Assembly: GCA_030248215.1 (NCBI GenBank)
Contig: JASANG010003204.1
Coordinates: forward strand, 124,001-188,000
Source: Enoplolaimus lenunculus
Taxonomy: Eukaryota > Nematoda > Enoplea > Enoplida > Thoracostomopsidae
Reading direction: 5' to 3'
DNA: 64,000 nt
Shown: positions 46,247-57,699 of the stretch, piece by piece
Numbering within the stretch: the first letter of the stretch is position 1
Layout: each line of letters begins with the position of its first letter
Position numbers and translations under genes: made by a program
The notes under the pieces: model-generated
Databases searched by the model: none
What the model was told of the DNA's origin: nothing
The model's input: the letters and a program-made list of their open reading frames with translations, nothing else

Positions 46247-46379
46247 GATTGTGGGCCCGCGTCGCATGCGCAATAGCCGGAAATTAAGACTGCGGGTGTG
46301 GTTTTAGTTGTAGACCTTAGACAGCTGGCAGTGATGGAAATAAAACCGTCTGGGCAATGGAATCAAACGTCAGAAAGGA

Positions 46380-47200
46380 ACAGAGGCATGGCTTAATTTG
46401 ATGTCTAAAACGGAATCCGGTTCCGGCTAAAATTCTGAAAAAAATTCGGTTCTGATTCCGATTCCGACTGGCTTCTATTGTGATGCCAGAATTCCGATTT
46501 ATCGGTTATGAGTTTGTAAGCTGATTGAACTTAAATTTTGCCTGTTTTTCGTTTGTTTGTAAATCTGTTTTTGTTAGTAAGTATTCTCAGTAGCCGAGTA
46601 AATTATTACGCTGATTGTCAAAATGTGACTTCAATTGAAAACTTTAAGTCTGCCTTTAAACGAATTACAAAATCTAAACTTAAAATTCTACTTCATAGCT
46701 GCAAGCAGTGATGTTAGCCCGACGAGTTCTCAAATATAGCTCGATATTTGGTTCAACAGAATCCTTAATGTAGTGAAAACGACACTCCATTGAATTGGAT
46801 AAATTTCAAAAATCTGGTTCCTGTTATTTATGATTTCGTAAGACTTGATATTTAACGTTTTGAAATGCTCAAAATGCTTAACTGTATCTAAAATTAAGGC
46901 CAAGTTGTTCATGTGCGTTGAGAATTGACAGGCGCTCTTAGAATTGGCAAGCCTCCATTATTATCATAAATTTACAGGTTAGTAGTTGGCTAATACAGTC
47001 AGTTATACAAGTAATTTTTACTGAAACTGTGAACAATACAAACAAACATACTGCAACAAAAGGTCAAAAGTCATACACTTTAGTTTTTGATATAATTACT
47101 AAAACTTAAATTCCAATTCCGATTCCGATTCCGGTTTGGACATAAAAATTTGATTCCGATTCCGCTTCTGACAAAATTTACTTACGATTGTAACCCTGAT
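46380..47200. mobile_element. Old, longer relative of the hAT MITEs
   Basis: CGGAATCCGGTTCCGG near the left and ATTCCGATTCCGATTCCGG near the right, ending in GATTGTAACCCTG, a diverged CAGGGTT-type terminus. About 0.8 kb, with no transposase visible. Confidence 0.4.
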
Positions 47201-48689
47201 AAATATATTATATATATATATATACAGAATTTAAAACATTTCTGTATATTACTTGTCACCAGGGTGATTATTTCGTTTTCAATGGTATTAGCAAAACTCA
47301 GAGTAACTTTAGTGATAAATTTAAATTTACTCAAATTTCCGGTTCCTGTTGCAGTGCTCAAAAATAAAAATTAAAATTCTCACAATACTGATACCAAAGT
47401 AAGTTTTCAGCTCTGATTGGATTTCTAAATTATGTACCGTGTATATTTACGGAAATTATGTATTAAAATGTTAATAATCCCTCAGTGTATAATATGTGAA
47501 GTAATAATAGCTGCTTGCTTTATATATAATGAAAAAATCACTTATATAACACTGAACAAGATATATGATCGCGCTTTTGAATGGGTTGTGTACCGAAAAT
47601 GGGTTACCTGGTTGTGAAATAGGCCTTACGTAATATACCCGGTCATTGCCAGGGTAACAGGCACGCCGCGGAGGGGTTCAGGTGTCAACCCCCCCTTTTT
47701 TGCAATTTTTGTACAGGCGTTTACAACACAATATGTCCTGTTTGCAGCATAATCAACAATTCTGTGAAATTTTTTATGGAGCGTAAACCCGCCGCACCCC
47801 TTTTCAAAATCTTGGCTCCGTCCGTGCGTGTCTTGATTTTGGAAAGGGGGTTTGTATTGTTTGAAAATAAATTTCGAACGGGAGTTGGGGTTATGTTGCC
47901 AACTGTGAACAATTTGTTAACTCCTGGTCAAAAATCAAATAAAAAAGGGTTAACTTCTGACCAACTCCTGTATGTACGTATGCATGTACGCGTATTAGTA
48001 AACTTATACGACCCAGAGAAAAAATGGTTTATGATTTCGGTGTTTAGGTATTCAAAGTCGAAACGGAATGGACGCTGTCAGAGACCGGGGGTGGCTCTTA
48101 ACCCTGAACCGTCAAGTGTCAACCCTGACAGTGAATTTAAATGTGAAAAAAAAAAACAAAATTTTTACAACAAACATAAATCAATGAGAAAGTGATATTC
48201 AAATTTTATGAATTAAAAAAATTTGACTCGTTTTGAAATTTAGTCAAATGCCGCACCGCGTCCAGGTTTGATGTCAACCGGCTTTGGGTTGTGTGAATAT
48301 TGGTGAATGAGACCGAAAGCGGCAGTGGTAATGGCGTAATGGTTGGGTGTACACGTGGTCTATTGGATATAAGCGTGGTCTACCATTCGGCTATAAGAAG
48401 TATTGTATGACGCTGAGAAATGAAATTTAGAACTTGAGAGTAACCCGTAGTCACGTTTGTGCAGTTTTTGGAATGGAATCAGCCGGATGGTGGTATGGAT
48501 TAAGTGGTATTATATGAGGGGTTTTGCTGGTATGATGGTATAGTGCCAGATAGTGACGGAGCTGGAAAATGGGACGTTTGAAAACCATTGAGATGCATGC
48601 TTTTTGACGGATATTCGTCTTGGTAGCCAATTTGGCAAGTGGGCCCGGAACAATTGCGGATTCGTTAGACGGTAGGGTGTCAGGCGGTA
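47201..48689. other. No gene recognised; one 143-codon frame
   Basis: The plus-strand frame 47764-48195 is open for 143 codons but has no recognisable domain, ends in Lys-rich low complexity, and lies among repeat-like text. I do not call it a gene. Confidence 0.35.
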
Positions 48690-48900
48690 CGGTCGAATTG
48701 ATCGACAATTTGTCGGCCGACAATTTGTCGCCCAACAGTGTGCCAAAACCTTGTCTAAGTAGAAACCTATAAGTGTAATCGTAAGCCTGAGCCTAAGCAT
48801 AATGATAGGCGACCACGTGTCGAGTCGATGAAATTTCGGATTATAAGTTGTCGGGTGACGACGAGTTGATGGTCGACTAATTATCGTGATACAGTTGTGG
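48690..48900. repeat. GTCGACAATTTGTCG-ended repeat with CCTAAGC core
   Basis: Arms GATCGACAATTTGTCGGCCG and TCGGGTGACGACGAGTTGAT; core GTAAGCCTGAGCCTAAGC. Uninterrupted relative of 39985-40590. Confidence 0.65.
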
Positions 48901-49008
48901 ACTCATTTTTGCTTCGACCATTTTTGCTTCGCCTAATACACGATGAATCTGATGTAAACGCAACTCGAAATCTAGCACAGTTATTAGACAGGGTTGTATA
49001 AAAATAAG

Positions 49009-50731
49009 GGCCAATGTTACTTTTAGGGGCGTAAACAGTAGGATTAAGCGTGTTCCTAAGCTTAAGCCTAAGCGTTGCAAAAATGTGTTCCTAAGCCTAA
49101 GCGTTGCAAAAATGTGTTTCTAAGCCTAAGCGTTGCAAAAATGTGTTCCTAAGCCTAAGCGTTGCAAAAATGTGTTTCTAAGCCTAAGCCTAAGCCTAAG
49201 CGTTGCAAAAATGTGTTCATAAGCCTAAGCGTTGCAAAAATGTGTTCCTAAGCCTAAGCGTTGCAAAAATGTATTTCTAAGCCTAAGCGTTGCAAAAATG
49301 TGTTTCTAAGCCTAAGCGTTGCAAAAATGTATTACTAAGCCTAAGCGTTGAAAAAATGTGTTTCTAAGCCTAAGCGTTGCAAAAATGTGTTTCTAAGCCT
49401 AAGCGTTGCAAAAATGTGTTCCTAAGCCTAAGCGTTGCAAAAATGTGTTCCTAAGCCTAAGCGTTGCAAAAATGTGTTCCTAAGCCTAAGCGTTGCAAAA
49501 ATGTATTTCTAAGCCTAAGCGTTGCAAAAATGTGTTTCTAAGCCTAAGCGTTGCAAAAATGTGTTCCTAAGCCTAAGCGTTGCAAAAATGTATTTCTAAG
49601 CCTAAGCGTTGCAAAAATGTGTTTCTAAGCCTAAGCGTTGCAAAAATGTGTTCCTAAGCCTAAGCGTTGCAAAAATGTGTTCCTAAGCCTAAGCGTTGCA
49701 AAAATGTATTTCTAAGCCTAAGCGTTGCAAAAATGTATTTCTAAGCCTAAGCGTTGCAAAAATGTGTTTCTAAGCCTAAGCGTTGCAAAAATGTGTTCCT
49801 AAGCCTAAGCGTTGCAAAAATGTATTTCTAAGCCTAAGCGTTGCAAAAATGTGTTTCTAAGCCTAAGCGTTGCAAAAATGTGTTCCTAAGCCTAAGCGTT
49901 GCAAAAATGTGTTCCTAAGCCTAAGCGTTGCAAAAATGTGTTTCTAAGTTCTAAGCGTTGCAAAAATGTGTTTCTAAGCCTAAGCCTAAGCGTTGCAAAA
50001 ATGTGTTCCTAAGCCTAAGCGTTGCAAAAATGTGTTTCTAAGTTCTAAGCGTTGCAAAAATGTGTTTCTAAGTTCTAAGCGTTGCAAAAATGTGTTTCTA
50101 AGCCTAAGCCTAAGCCTAAGCGTTGCAAAAATGTGTTCATAAGCCTAAGCGTTGCAAAAATGTGTTCCTAAGCCTAAGCGTTGCAAAAATGTGTTTCTTA
50201 GTTCTAAGCGTTGGATTTATGTGTTTCTTAGCCTAAGCCTAAGCGTTGCAAAAATGTGTTCCTAAGCCTAAGCGTTGCAAAAATGTGTTTCTAAGTTCTA
50301 AGCGTTGCAAAAATGTGTTTCTAAGCCTAAGCCTAAGCCTAAGCGTTGCAAAAATGTGTTCCTAAGCCTAAGCGTTGCAAAAATGTGTTTCTAAGTTCTA
50401 AGCGTTGCAAAAATGTGTTTCTAAGTTCTAAGCGTTGCAAAAATGTGTTTCTAAGCCTAAGCCTAAGCGTTGCAAAAATGTGTTCCTAAGCCTAAGCGTT
50501 GCAAAAATGTGTTTCTAAGTTCTAAGCGTTGCAAAAATGTGTTTCTAAGTTCTAAGCGTTGCAAAAATGTGTTTCTAAGCCTAAGCCTAAGCCTAAGCGT
50601 TGCAAAAATGTGTTCCTAAGCCTAAGCCTAAGCGTAAACCTAAACCTAAGCAAAAAATGTAATATAGAATGTAATCCTACACTTTTATAGACCCACCAGA
50701 AACCTGGACGCCCCTTAAAGTAACATGGGCC
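49009..50731. mobile_element. Family B MITE expanded to 1.7 kb by an internal minisatellite
   Basis: Ends GGCCAATGTTACTTTTAGGG and CCCTTAAAGTAACATGGGCC. Exact 8-bp target duplication AAAATAAG (49001-49008 and 50732-50739). Other family B copies are 180-260 bp; the excess is the 29-bp array inside. Confidence 0.93.
49060..50640 (+). repeat. 29-bp minisatellite, about 54 units
   Basis: Unit AAGCCTAAGCGTTGCAAAAA + TGTGTTCCT, period 29 measured at 49083 and 49112. Variants: TTCCT/TTTCT/TATTTCT ends, extra CCTAAG hexamers, and a TTCTAAGTTCTAAGCG form that is confined to the second half, where units form a higher-order pattern of roughly 125-130 bp. Confidence 0.95.
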
Positions 50732-50976
50732 AAAATAAGGGAATGGGGATATAACGATATAACACCCTCCCAGAAATTTAAAGCAGAAACGATAAAAACG
50801 CACTTTTGCTAAATTTGGCAATAACCTTCGAAGTTGTAGAAGTCAAAAACTATTGCTGTCCATTTTGCCAGTTCTTAAAAAGTCTTACATGAGACTGGCC
50901 TTATACTCTTCTGCAATGGAAATGCTGGTTCTATGGCGGATGTTATGATATGTCGTCTTCAGGGGCAACAGAATTA

Positions 50977-51140
50977 CAAAAAACCGAAACAAAAGAAAAA
51001 AAACCCGGACGAACGAAAAAAAACTCCCAACCACTCCCAAAACAACCCCCCACTCCCCCCCACCACCCCCCCCCCAAACCCCAAACCAACCCGCAAACCC
51101 CCGGACCCGGAACGGAACCGGAAGGGGGAAAACGCCCCGG
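50977..51140 (+). repeat. A/C-rich low-complexity tract
   Basis: Runs of A and C with almost no T on the plus strand; open frames are Lys/Pro-rich artefacts. Confidence 0.7.
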
Positions 51141-51160
51141 CCCGCCCGCCGTCGTCTTTG

Positions 51161-51412
51161 CACTGTAAATTCCAATGAGTTAATTAATCAACTCAGACGG
51201 AAAGTTAGTTATTTCTGAGTTAGTAACAGTAAACATTAACTCACTCTGAGTTGACTTGATTATCACTGTGAGTTGAGTTGACTCCGGATGAGTTGCTTAA
51301 TTAACTCAGAATCAATAGAATCAACTCAACATTTTGAGTTCTGATAGTCCTAACTCAGACTGTGTGATTCAACTCATTCTGAGTTAAAATCAACTCACTC
51401 GAATTTACAGTG
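51161..51412 (+). mobile_element. AACTCA-iterated MITE, copy 1
   Basis: Ends CACTGTAAATTCCAATGAGT and CTCGAATTTACAGTG. The interior consists of iterated TGAGTT/AACTCA motifs in both orientations. Confidence 0.8.
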
Positions 51413-51639
51413 TGGCAAAGGATGTTTTTTAACGTTTGGAAGATATTTTAGCTATTAAAGCGTGTTCAAAACAAATATTATAAACGTTACTAAGGTATAA
51501 GACGCACAAAATGTTTGAATTTGAGTTGTATTTAGAGGACACGTGTCACTTTCAGATGAGCGAATTTAGCTATAAAATTAATCAACACGGCAACGCTGGT
51601 AAGGGACGATACTTTCCCTCATTACCTCTGAAGAGTGTG

Positions 51640-51890
51640 CACTGTAAATTTCAGTGAGTTGGTTTTAACTCAGAATGAGTTGAATCACTCAGTCTGAGTT
51701 AGGACTATCAGAACTCAGAATTTTGAGCTGATTCAATTCATCCTGAGTTAATTAACCAACCCGCCCAGAGTCAACTCAACTCACATTAAGAATCAACTCA
51801 ACTCAGAGTGAGTTAATGTTTACTGAAATTAATTCAGAAAAAACCAACTCGCTAGCTGAATTGATTAATCAACTCATTGGAATTACAGTG
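51640..51890 (-). mobile_element. AACTCA-iterated MITE, copy 2, inverted
   Basis: Same ends and interior as copies 1 and 3 but reversed; starts CACTGTAAATTTCAGTGAGT and ends GGAATTACAGTG. Confidence 0.8.
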
Positions 51891-51897
51891 TGGTACT

Positions 51898-52149
51898 ACT
51901 CTGTAAATGAGTTGATTAGTCAATTCAGCTAGCGAGTTAGTTATTTCTGAATTAATATCAGAAAAACATTAACTCACTCAGAGTTGAGTTGGTGCTCACT
52001 ATGAGTTGAGTTCACTTTGGGTGAGTCAATTAATTAACCCAGAATGAATTGAATCAACTCAAAATTCTGAGTTCTGATAGTGACTACTAACTCAGACTGA
52101 GTGATTCAACTCATTCTGAGTTAAAATCAACTCTCTGAAATTTACAGTG
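51898..52149 (+). mobile_element. AACTCA-iterated MITE, copy 3
   Basis: Starts about 8 bases after copy 2 and runs in the orientation of copy 1. The first terminal bases are eroded (CTCTGTAAATGAG); ends GAAATTTACAGTG. Confidence 0.78.
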
Positions 52150-53042
52150 ATAGTATTTTGGCGTTACTTACCCCTGGCGTAATCGGCTAATAGTTATTGA
52201 TTAGATTATGTATATAAGATGTTATTTAGGCTGATATTATATAAAACTAAACAATCGCTAGATGGCTTATATTGAAAAATGTTGCGTATTTTAGAGACAC
52301 AATAGAGTATGTGTGTGTCGGCCTCGGCAGTATGAGAAAACGCTAACGATCAAAAGCAATAACCGCTAAAAGATGTCCGCTTAGACCTAGGAAGCTTGAT
52401 TTAACCTGGGACAATAAGCAGGTGGTCTGCAAGGCCCGTAGCCAGCTCACCTTGCGCGAAGGAAGGGCTAAAAATGTTCACGAAGAACATAGAAAGGTTT
52501 TCAATGACTTACAATCGTAAGGCTGACAATTTTTCTAGGAGGCCAAAATGGTTCCACGAGGACTGAGCCACCCGGCCGTCTTTTGGCTACGGAGCCGGTG
52601 GTCTGTCGTCAAGTCGGATCTACGGCTAAAAGCTGTGGGTGCGAGTAAACGAGACCGTGGATGTTTGCGGATGTTTATAGAAAACGGTTCGCCGGATTGG
52701 CTGCAAAAATTTGGTATACAGCATTTGAAAACAATCGGTAAAATGTTCATTTGTTCCACTCGAAGGTGTCTTTGTTCCACTCGAAGGTGTCTTTGTTCCT
52801 CTCGAAGGTGTCTCTTACCCTTTCTACGAACAATTCTTAGGTGCGCGTATGAGTATATGCTTGGATTGTAGAATAGAAATCTAATAAAACGTTAAGCGAT
52901 TACGTGTCGATTTATAGCGGATTGTGGCTAGCGGAGACTGAGTCTATGACAAGGGATCGGTGGGTGGAAGGTTCTAAACCAGACACGGCTGGAAGGTGAC
53001 AAAATGAAATTTTAAGAAAAATTATTTCGGTCGAAACCGGAT
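52150..53042. other. No gene recognised; 21-bp triplicate
   Basis: CTTTGTTCCACTCGAAGGTGT is repeated three times at 52753-52812. A 107-codon plus-strand frame (52548-52871) covers it and has no recognisable domain. The block GGCCCGTAGCCAGCTCACCT at 52433 recurs inverted at 61509. Confidence 0.45.
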
Positions 53043-54185
53043 ACCGTTATAGCAAGAGTGTATGATGTTTTTTAGTGTTTCGCAAAAATGTACAATTGGG
53101 TGCATTCTGTGGACAAAAGGGAATGTATCCAGCGCACGTTGCGTTTTTTGGCCTACCCGCGCCGCCCTTTGATTTAGGTGGGGTAAACGTTACATATATA
53201 TATTTTGAGCTTACTTCTGTTAAGTAATTCTAAGTTAAGCAGTACCATATGGAACCCTTCCCGAAAATTTTGCTACGGATGCGGTGGGACTCGATCCTGT
53301 GACGTACGGATTTTACCGGTAAACATGACAGATTTTTTGAACTTACTTCTGTTAAAAGTAAATTCAAACTGAGTGGTTCCTCTTATAATCTGTTATTTTC
53401 AATGGTGCAAGCAACATCTACCCCCCGAATTGGGAATCAGGCAAATATGCAAAGCATGCCGGTTGCATTTTGTACCACGTGATAGCGTAGAAATTGCATA
53501 CTCTTGTCCATAGAATCATCATGCACTGTTGGTTATAGCAAGAGTGGATAATGACAAGAGTGTGCAACTCTTGGGGTCCCGAAAGGTACAAAATGTACCA
53601 ACGGGCGTTGCGGTTTTGGCCTACCCCCTTTTGTTTAGAGGGGGTACAACCTATGCGAACCGTGGCACTTTATCTATCAGGCAACAAATTGTTCTGCTTA
53701 TAAGTTAATTTAGGGTTATTGCATGTGACAGCGACCCCCCTCTAAACAAGAAGGGGTCGGCCAAAAACGCAACGCCCGGTGGTACATTTTGTACTACGCG
53801 GAACCCTAGAGTTGCACATACCATGCACTCTTGGTTATAGCAAGAGTGGATGATCACTCTTTATAACAAGAGTGTGCAACTGGGTACATTCTGTGTATTA
53901 AAGAATGTACCAGCACGCGTTGCATTTTTGTTTGACCCCCCCCCCCCTCAATCAGGGGGGTTTAAGCAAGAGATTAAGTATGTTTCGGTACACCTACCCC
54001 CCTTAAACAAGGGGGGTTACAATTTGCTCCTAGCATTACTACGATATAAAACTGCATAAAGGGGGGTAGGCCAAAAACGCAACGCGTGCCGGGTACAGTC
54101 TTTAATACACAGAATGTACCCAGTTGCACACTCTTGTTATAAAGAGTGATCATCCACTCTTGATTATAGCAAGAGCATATAATGG
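53043..54185. mobile_element. Cluster of three fold-back elements
   Basis: Units of about 490, 310 and 350 bp abut, divided by GGTTATAGCAAGAGTGGAT at 53531 and about 53833. Each has arms with GCAAGAGTGTGCAACT, GGTACATTCTGTG and AACGCAACG, the last two inverted in the other arm, around a C-run/G-run centre. In unit 3 the arms (53850-53960 and 54050-54175) are so similar that both encode MITLYNKSVQLGTFCVLK on opposite strands. Confidence 0.8.
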
Positions 54186-54777
54186 AGAGTGTGACACTTG
54201 ACCATTTATACACTCATGCAGTGTAGTGTCACGGGGTCTTAAAGTAGCGGTACCCCCTCGTTGATCGAGCAGGGAGTATTTGATGCATTCTAGCCAGAGG
54301 ATTTAGACATAATACAGTATCAGTAGCCAATCGGTGACAATCGTAATGGGTTCAGTTAACAACAAGCAATACCCCCCCGTGTTCAACCAGTGTGGGGATA
54401 TTAAGATGAAATATGGTACGCGTGACGCTAGGTCCCCTTACATGTGATCCGGATCAAGTGTCATACGCTATACGGATAGTAATGACACTCTTGACTCTAG
54501 GGCTGTGTAGACTTTGTGGATTTGGAACAAACGTAGTATTTGTTCGAATTATAAGTGTGTGATTTTTCGTTTGGGAACAGCCGGAGCGGTTTGAGAAAAT
54601 GATTTGAGATGGTTTCACAATGAGTGCGAGAATAAACACGGAAAAGTTGGTTTTTGTGTCCTGAAACTCAATGCGGTACTGGTTCAGCAGCGGCGCTGAG
54701 TAACTTTTATGCTTGTTTGCTGGAGTTCGACCCCCAGGGTTTGTCGAAATAGTGGTTCCAATACGCTTGCGTCCAAA
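54186..54777. other. No gene recognised
   Basis: AT-rich, with a C run near 54370. No exon or repeat with clear ends. Confidence 0.35.
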
Positions 54778-54921
54778 GGCCCATTTTTAGGCTCTGGCTC
54801 GTCAAGCCTAGGTTTAGGAAAAGAGTTACCCAACCTTACGCATTTGCCTATGCGTTTATCTATGTCTGAGTCTAAGCGTATGTCTTAACTTCAAATGTGG
54901 GCGGAGTGTACGTACAAGAGC
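54778..54921. mobile_element. Third TTAGGC repeat family, copy near 54.8 kb
   Basis: Left GGCTCTGGCTCGTCAAGCCT with AGGTTTAGG; right GAGTCTAAGCG and GTACGTACAAGAGCC. Confidence 0.55.
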
Positions 54922-55395
54922 CCGGTGTAGTTACAGTATAAAGTCGCTTCCAACCGTTGATAGACGATGTAGCGAGATTTGATAATTGCTATATAATAGT
55001 GAATTAGGGTGTCTGTTGGCTGGTAACAATTTTCAAAAACGTCGCATGAATAAACAGGCGATAATTTTTGGTTCTGTCGAACCTTAACCATAAATAAATA
55101 AATAAATAAAAATGTTGATTCGAATGTCACCCGCTGTGAACTGCCGGCGTTCATTGTGAACGTTTGCGAGTTTAAATTTTAATTTTCAACGGCAGTTGGG
55201 TTGCGGCGTGAATTTTATAAGTTTTTCAACAGTAATTATTGTGCTGTTTAGGCTGCGGGGGGTCTACGGCGTACGTACCATGTTTTTGATGCAATGGCAA
55301 TTGTGAACGGTGGGATAGAGGTCGAGGTTGTAGTTAGAAACAGGGTATGACTCTTCGGATAAGTTTGACAAATTTAGTTCTGTTAACAGAGACTT

Positions 55396-55706
55396 GAAAC
55401 GTAAACCTATATATCCGGTGAAGAAACTGATCTGTATAGCCGGTGAAGTAACTGACCTATATATCCGGTGAAGTAACTGACCTGTATAGCCGGTGAAGTA
55501 ACTGACCTATATATCCGGTGAAGTAACTGACCTGTATAGCCGGTGAAGTAACTGACCTATATATCCGGTGAAGTAACTGACCTGTATAGCCGGTGAAGTA
55601 ACTGACCTATATATCCGGTGAAGTAACTGACCTGTATATCCGGTGAAGTAACTGACCTGTATATCCGGTGAAGTAACTGACCTATATATATCCGGTGAAG
55701 TAACTG
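55396..55706 (+). repeat. 25-bp minisatellite with alternating units, about 12 copies
   Basis: Unit GGTGAAGTAACTGACCTATA + TATCC. Two variants (TATATATCC and TGTATAGCC) alternate as a 50-bp dimer in the first part, then the last copies become TGTATATCC. Confidence 0.92.
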
Positions 55707-56153
55707 GCGTCGCTCGTCCAAGCTAGATGTCTGGTTGTTCCCATGGTAGAAATTGTCGTGGGTATCAGATGATTTACAGTGGTACTAACGCAAGTTTATA
55801 ACCAGAATGGCGCAGACAAGGGTGGTACAGAATAAATAGTTTTAGCGTAGCGTGTGAATTTTAAAAGTAGTTGAATAATTTTTCAATAAAATCATGGCTA
55901 GGAAATTAATGAAATTTGTGCCTCTCTGATGATCAATGTAGCTTGTCACAGTATTCGGCTATCGTGACCGGGAATTGTCCGTGCGGTTCGTATGAGATTT
56001 CAGAGTGTAAAGTGGGGCTTTTTTGGCGTCTTCCGTTTGTTTGGAGTTCCGTGGGTAAGTTTACAGTGAGGCTGGTGTGATGTTAGCAAATAAACAAAGC
56101 AAATTTGTAGGAATCCTATGGTAGAATTTTCTATATTTGTGATGTGTATTGGA

Positions 56154-56568
56154 TAGGGTTCCAACCGGAACTAGATTTTGCCGGAAGCGGAATCGCAAGC
56201 GGAATCAATTTTTTCTGTCGGCACTGGAATTGGAATCGCAATTTAAGCTTTAGTAATACAAATACTATTAATAGTAAGTGTATTACTTTTGTCGCCATAT
56301 GCCAGTACGCATTATTGTTTACATTTTCAGTAACAATAGTTTGTACCTAACGTATGATATTAATGGAGTGGTGCCAATTTTCAAAGTTATAACCGTAATT
56401 ATACCTTGTAACCGAGGTCTCGCGTGTTACCGAATATTTCAATCAAAACTCATCACCGAAAAATCGGAATTTCGGCATCGGAATAGCACTCAGTCAGTCG
56501 AGAATTGGAATCGGAACCTAGATTTTATCGGAATTTTAGCCGGAATCGGAATTCCGTTGGAACCATGG
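56154..56568. mobile_element. hAT-related MITE of the GGTTCCAACCGGAA subfamily
   Basis: 415 bp, ends TAGGGTTCCAACCGGAA and TTCCGTTGGAACCATGG. Exact 8-bp target duplication GTATTGGA (56146-56153 and 56569-56576). The interior is diverged from the main family. Confidence 0.85.
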
Positions 56569-56954
56569 GTATTGGAAGAAATGAAGACAATGGGATTATG
56601 AAACAGTGCTGAAAACGAACGACACTGGCGTAAGGAAATGCATTGGGACAGCGAATCCCATGAAAATGCCAACGGTTGCTTTTAGTGCACGGTGGTCGGG
56701 CTATAATGTACCTTGAAGGGGGGGTATATACCTGGTTTAAAAAGGTCTGTAAGTTCTTATTTTTATGGAGTGGTGTCTTAATTTTGGTGTGTCCTAAAGT
56801 TTGATTCTGATGTATCCGTTGACAGTTTTTATAGCATGCAATCGGAACTGTAAGCAGCGGCGGATTCAGAAATTTCCGACGAGGGGAGTTTGCTTGATGC
56901 AGTACATTGAAATAACACGTTCTATTTGGTCCAAGCAGCATTTAATGCAATTTG
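56569..56954. other. No gene recognised
   Basis: Includes the GGCGGATTCAGAAATTTCCG block at 56862, a repeat shared with 22987 and 37923. Confidence 0.4.
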
Positions 56955-57115
56955 TTTAGAGTAATTGACGTTTGTGGACATAATTAGTAATTTTCGACTA
57001 TATCCATTTACCGACTCTAATTAGGGACATGGACTCTCGTATTGAGTTATATTCAAAATGTAGACCACACGGACCCACGGTATCATACCCGTTCTGATTC
57101 GAGTCACTACTGTAA
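56955..57115. mobile_element. Partial pogo-like MITE
   Basis: Right end ATTCGAGTCACTACTGTA and internal GACTCTAATTAGGGACATGG are diverged versions of the family at 34708. The left end is not identified. Confidence 0.45.
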
Positions 57116-57529
57116 GCTTATCAAATTCCGTTGCGAGTTCATTTCGCTCTCTCTCGCTCTCTCTGTCTATAGGCGCAGCTGAACGAGTCCCATTGAACTT
57201 AAGAATACTTCAAAATTGAACGTTGAAATGCGTCAATACGAGAAATGATAGGCAATTTTCAATTGAAATATAATTTAAAAAAAACTGTTGTTGGAACGAT
57301 TTGAATTCGAATTCAGCATATATTTTAAAACTTTATTTAGTAGGAAATACGCAAAATAGTAATAATATGCTAAAGAGGTATATTCTAGCGATTATATTAT
57401 ATGTGTTAAGGTGCTACGAACAGTTGAATTTAAGTTATTAAAGTTTTAGGAAAAATCCCGTCGCTTTTTTTAAATTCCGAGCGGTGTCGTCGAAAAAGTT
57501 AAACTTAAACTACAGCGTAACCCTTTCTC

Positions 57530-57680
57530 ACATGAATATTTTGTGTTTCATATGAGATATAATTTCAAGGTAAGATTCAGTCTGTCGGGTGGGAGCCGGG
57601 TACGATGACCACTCAGCTATAGGAGCTGGACGCTTGAGCCCGATGGGATCTTATGTCTTGTAGGGATTTTGCACAGCGTA
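57530..57680 (-). mobile_element. tRNA-derived SINE (copy 2 of 2)
   Basis: Shares CCACTCAGCTATAGGAGCT, GAGCCCGATGGG and TCTTGTAGGGATTT with 21180-21325. On the minus strand the A box TAGCTGAGTGG is clear; the B box is eroded. Confidence 0.55.
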
Positions 57681-57699
57681 TGTGCTGCTGGCATACAAC

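Noticed and set aside
47764-48195. 143-codon plus-strand frame as a gene
   Set aside because: No domain, Lys-rich low-complexity end, repeat-like surroundings and no splice or start context of note.
49009-50731. Interstitial telomere or subtelomere array
   Set aside because: The unit is 29 bp with only one or two TTAGGC-like hexamers, and the array lies between MITE ends with a target duplication.
53850-54213. Paired open frames beginning MITLYNKSVQLG on both strands as genes
   Set aside because: They are the two arms of one fold-back element read in opposite directions.
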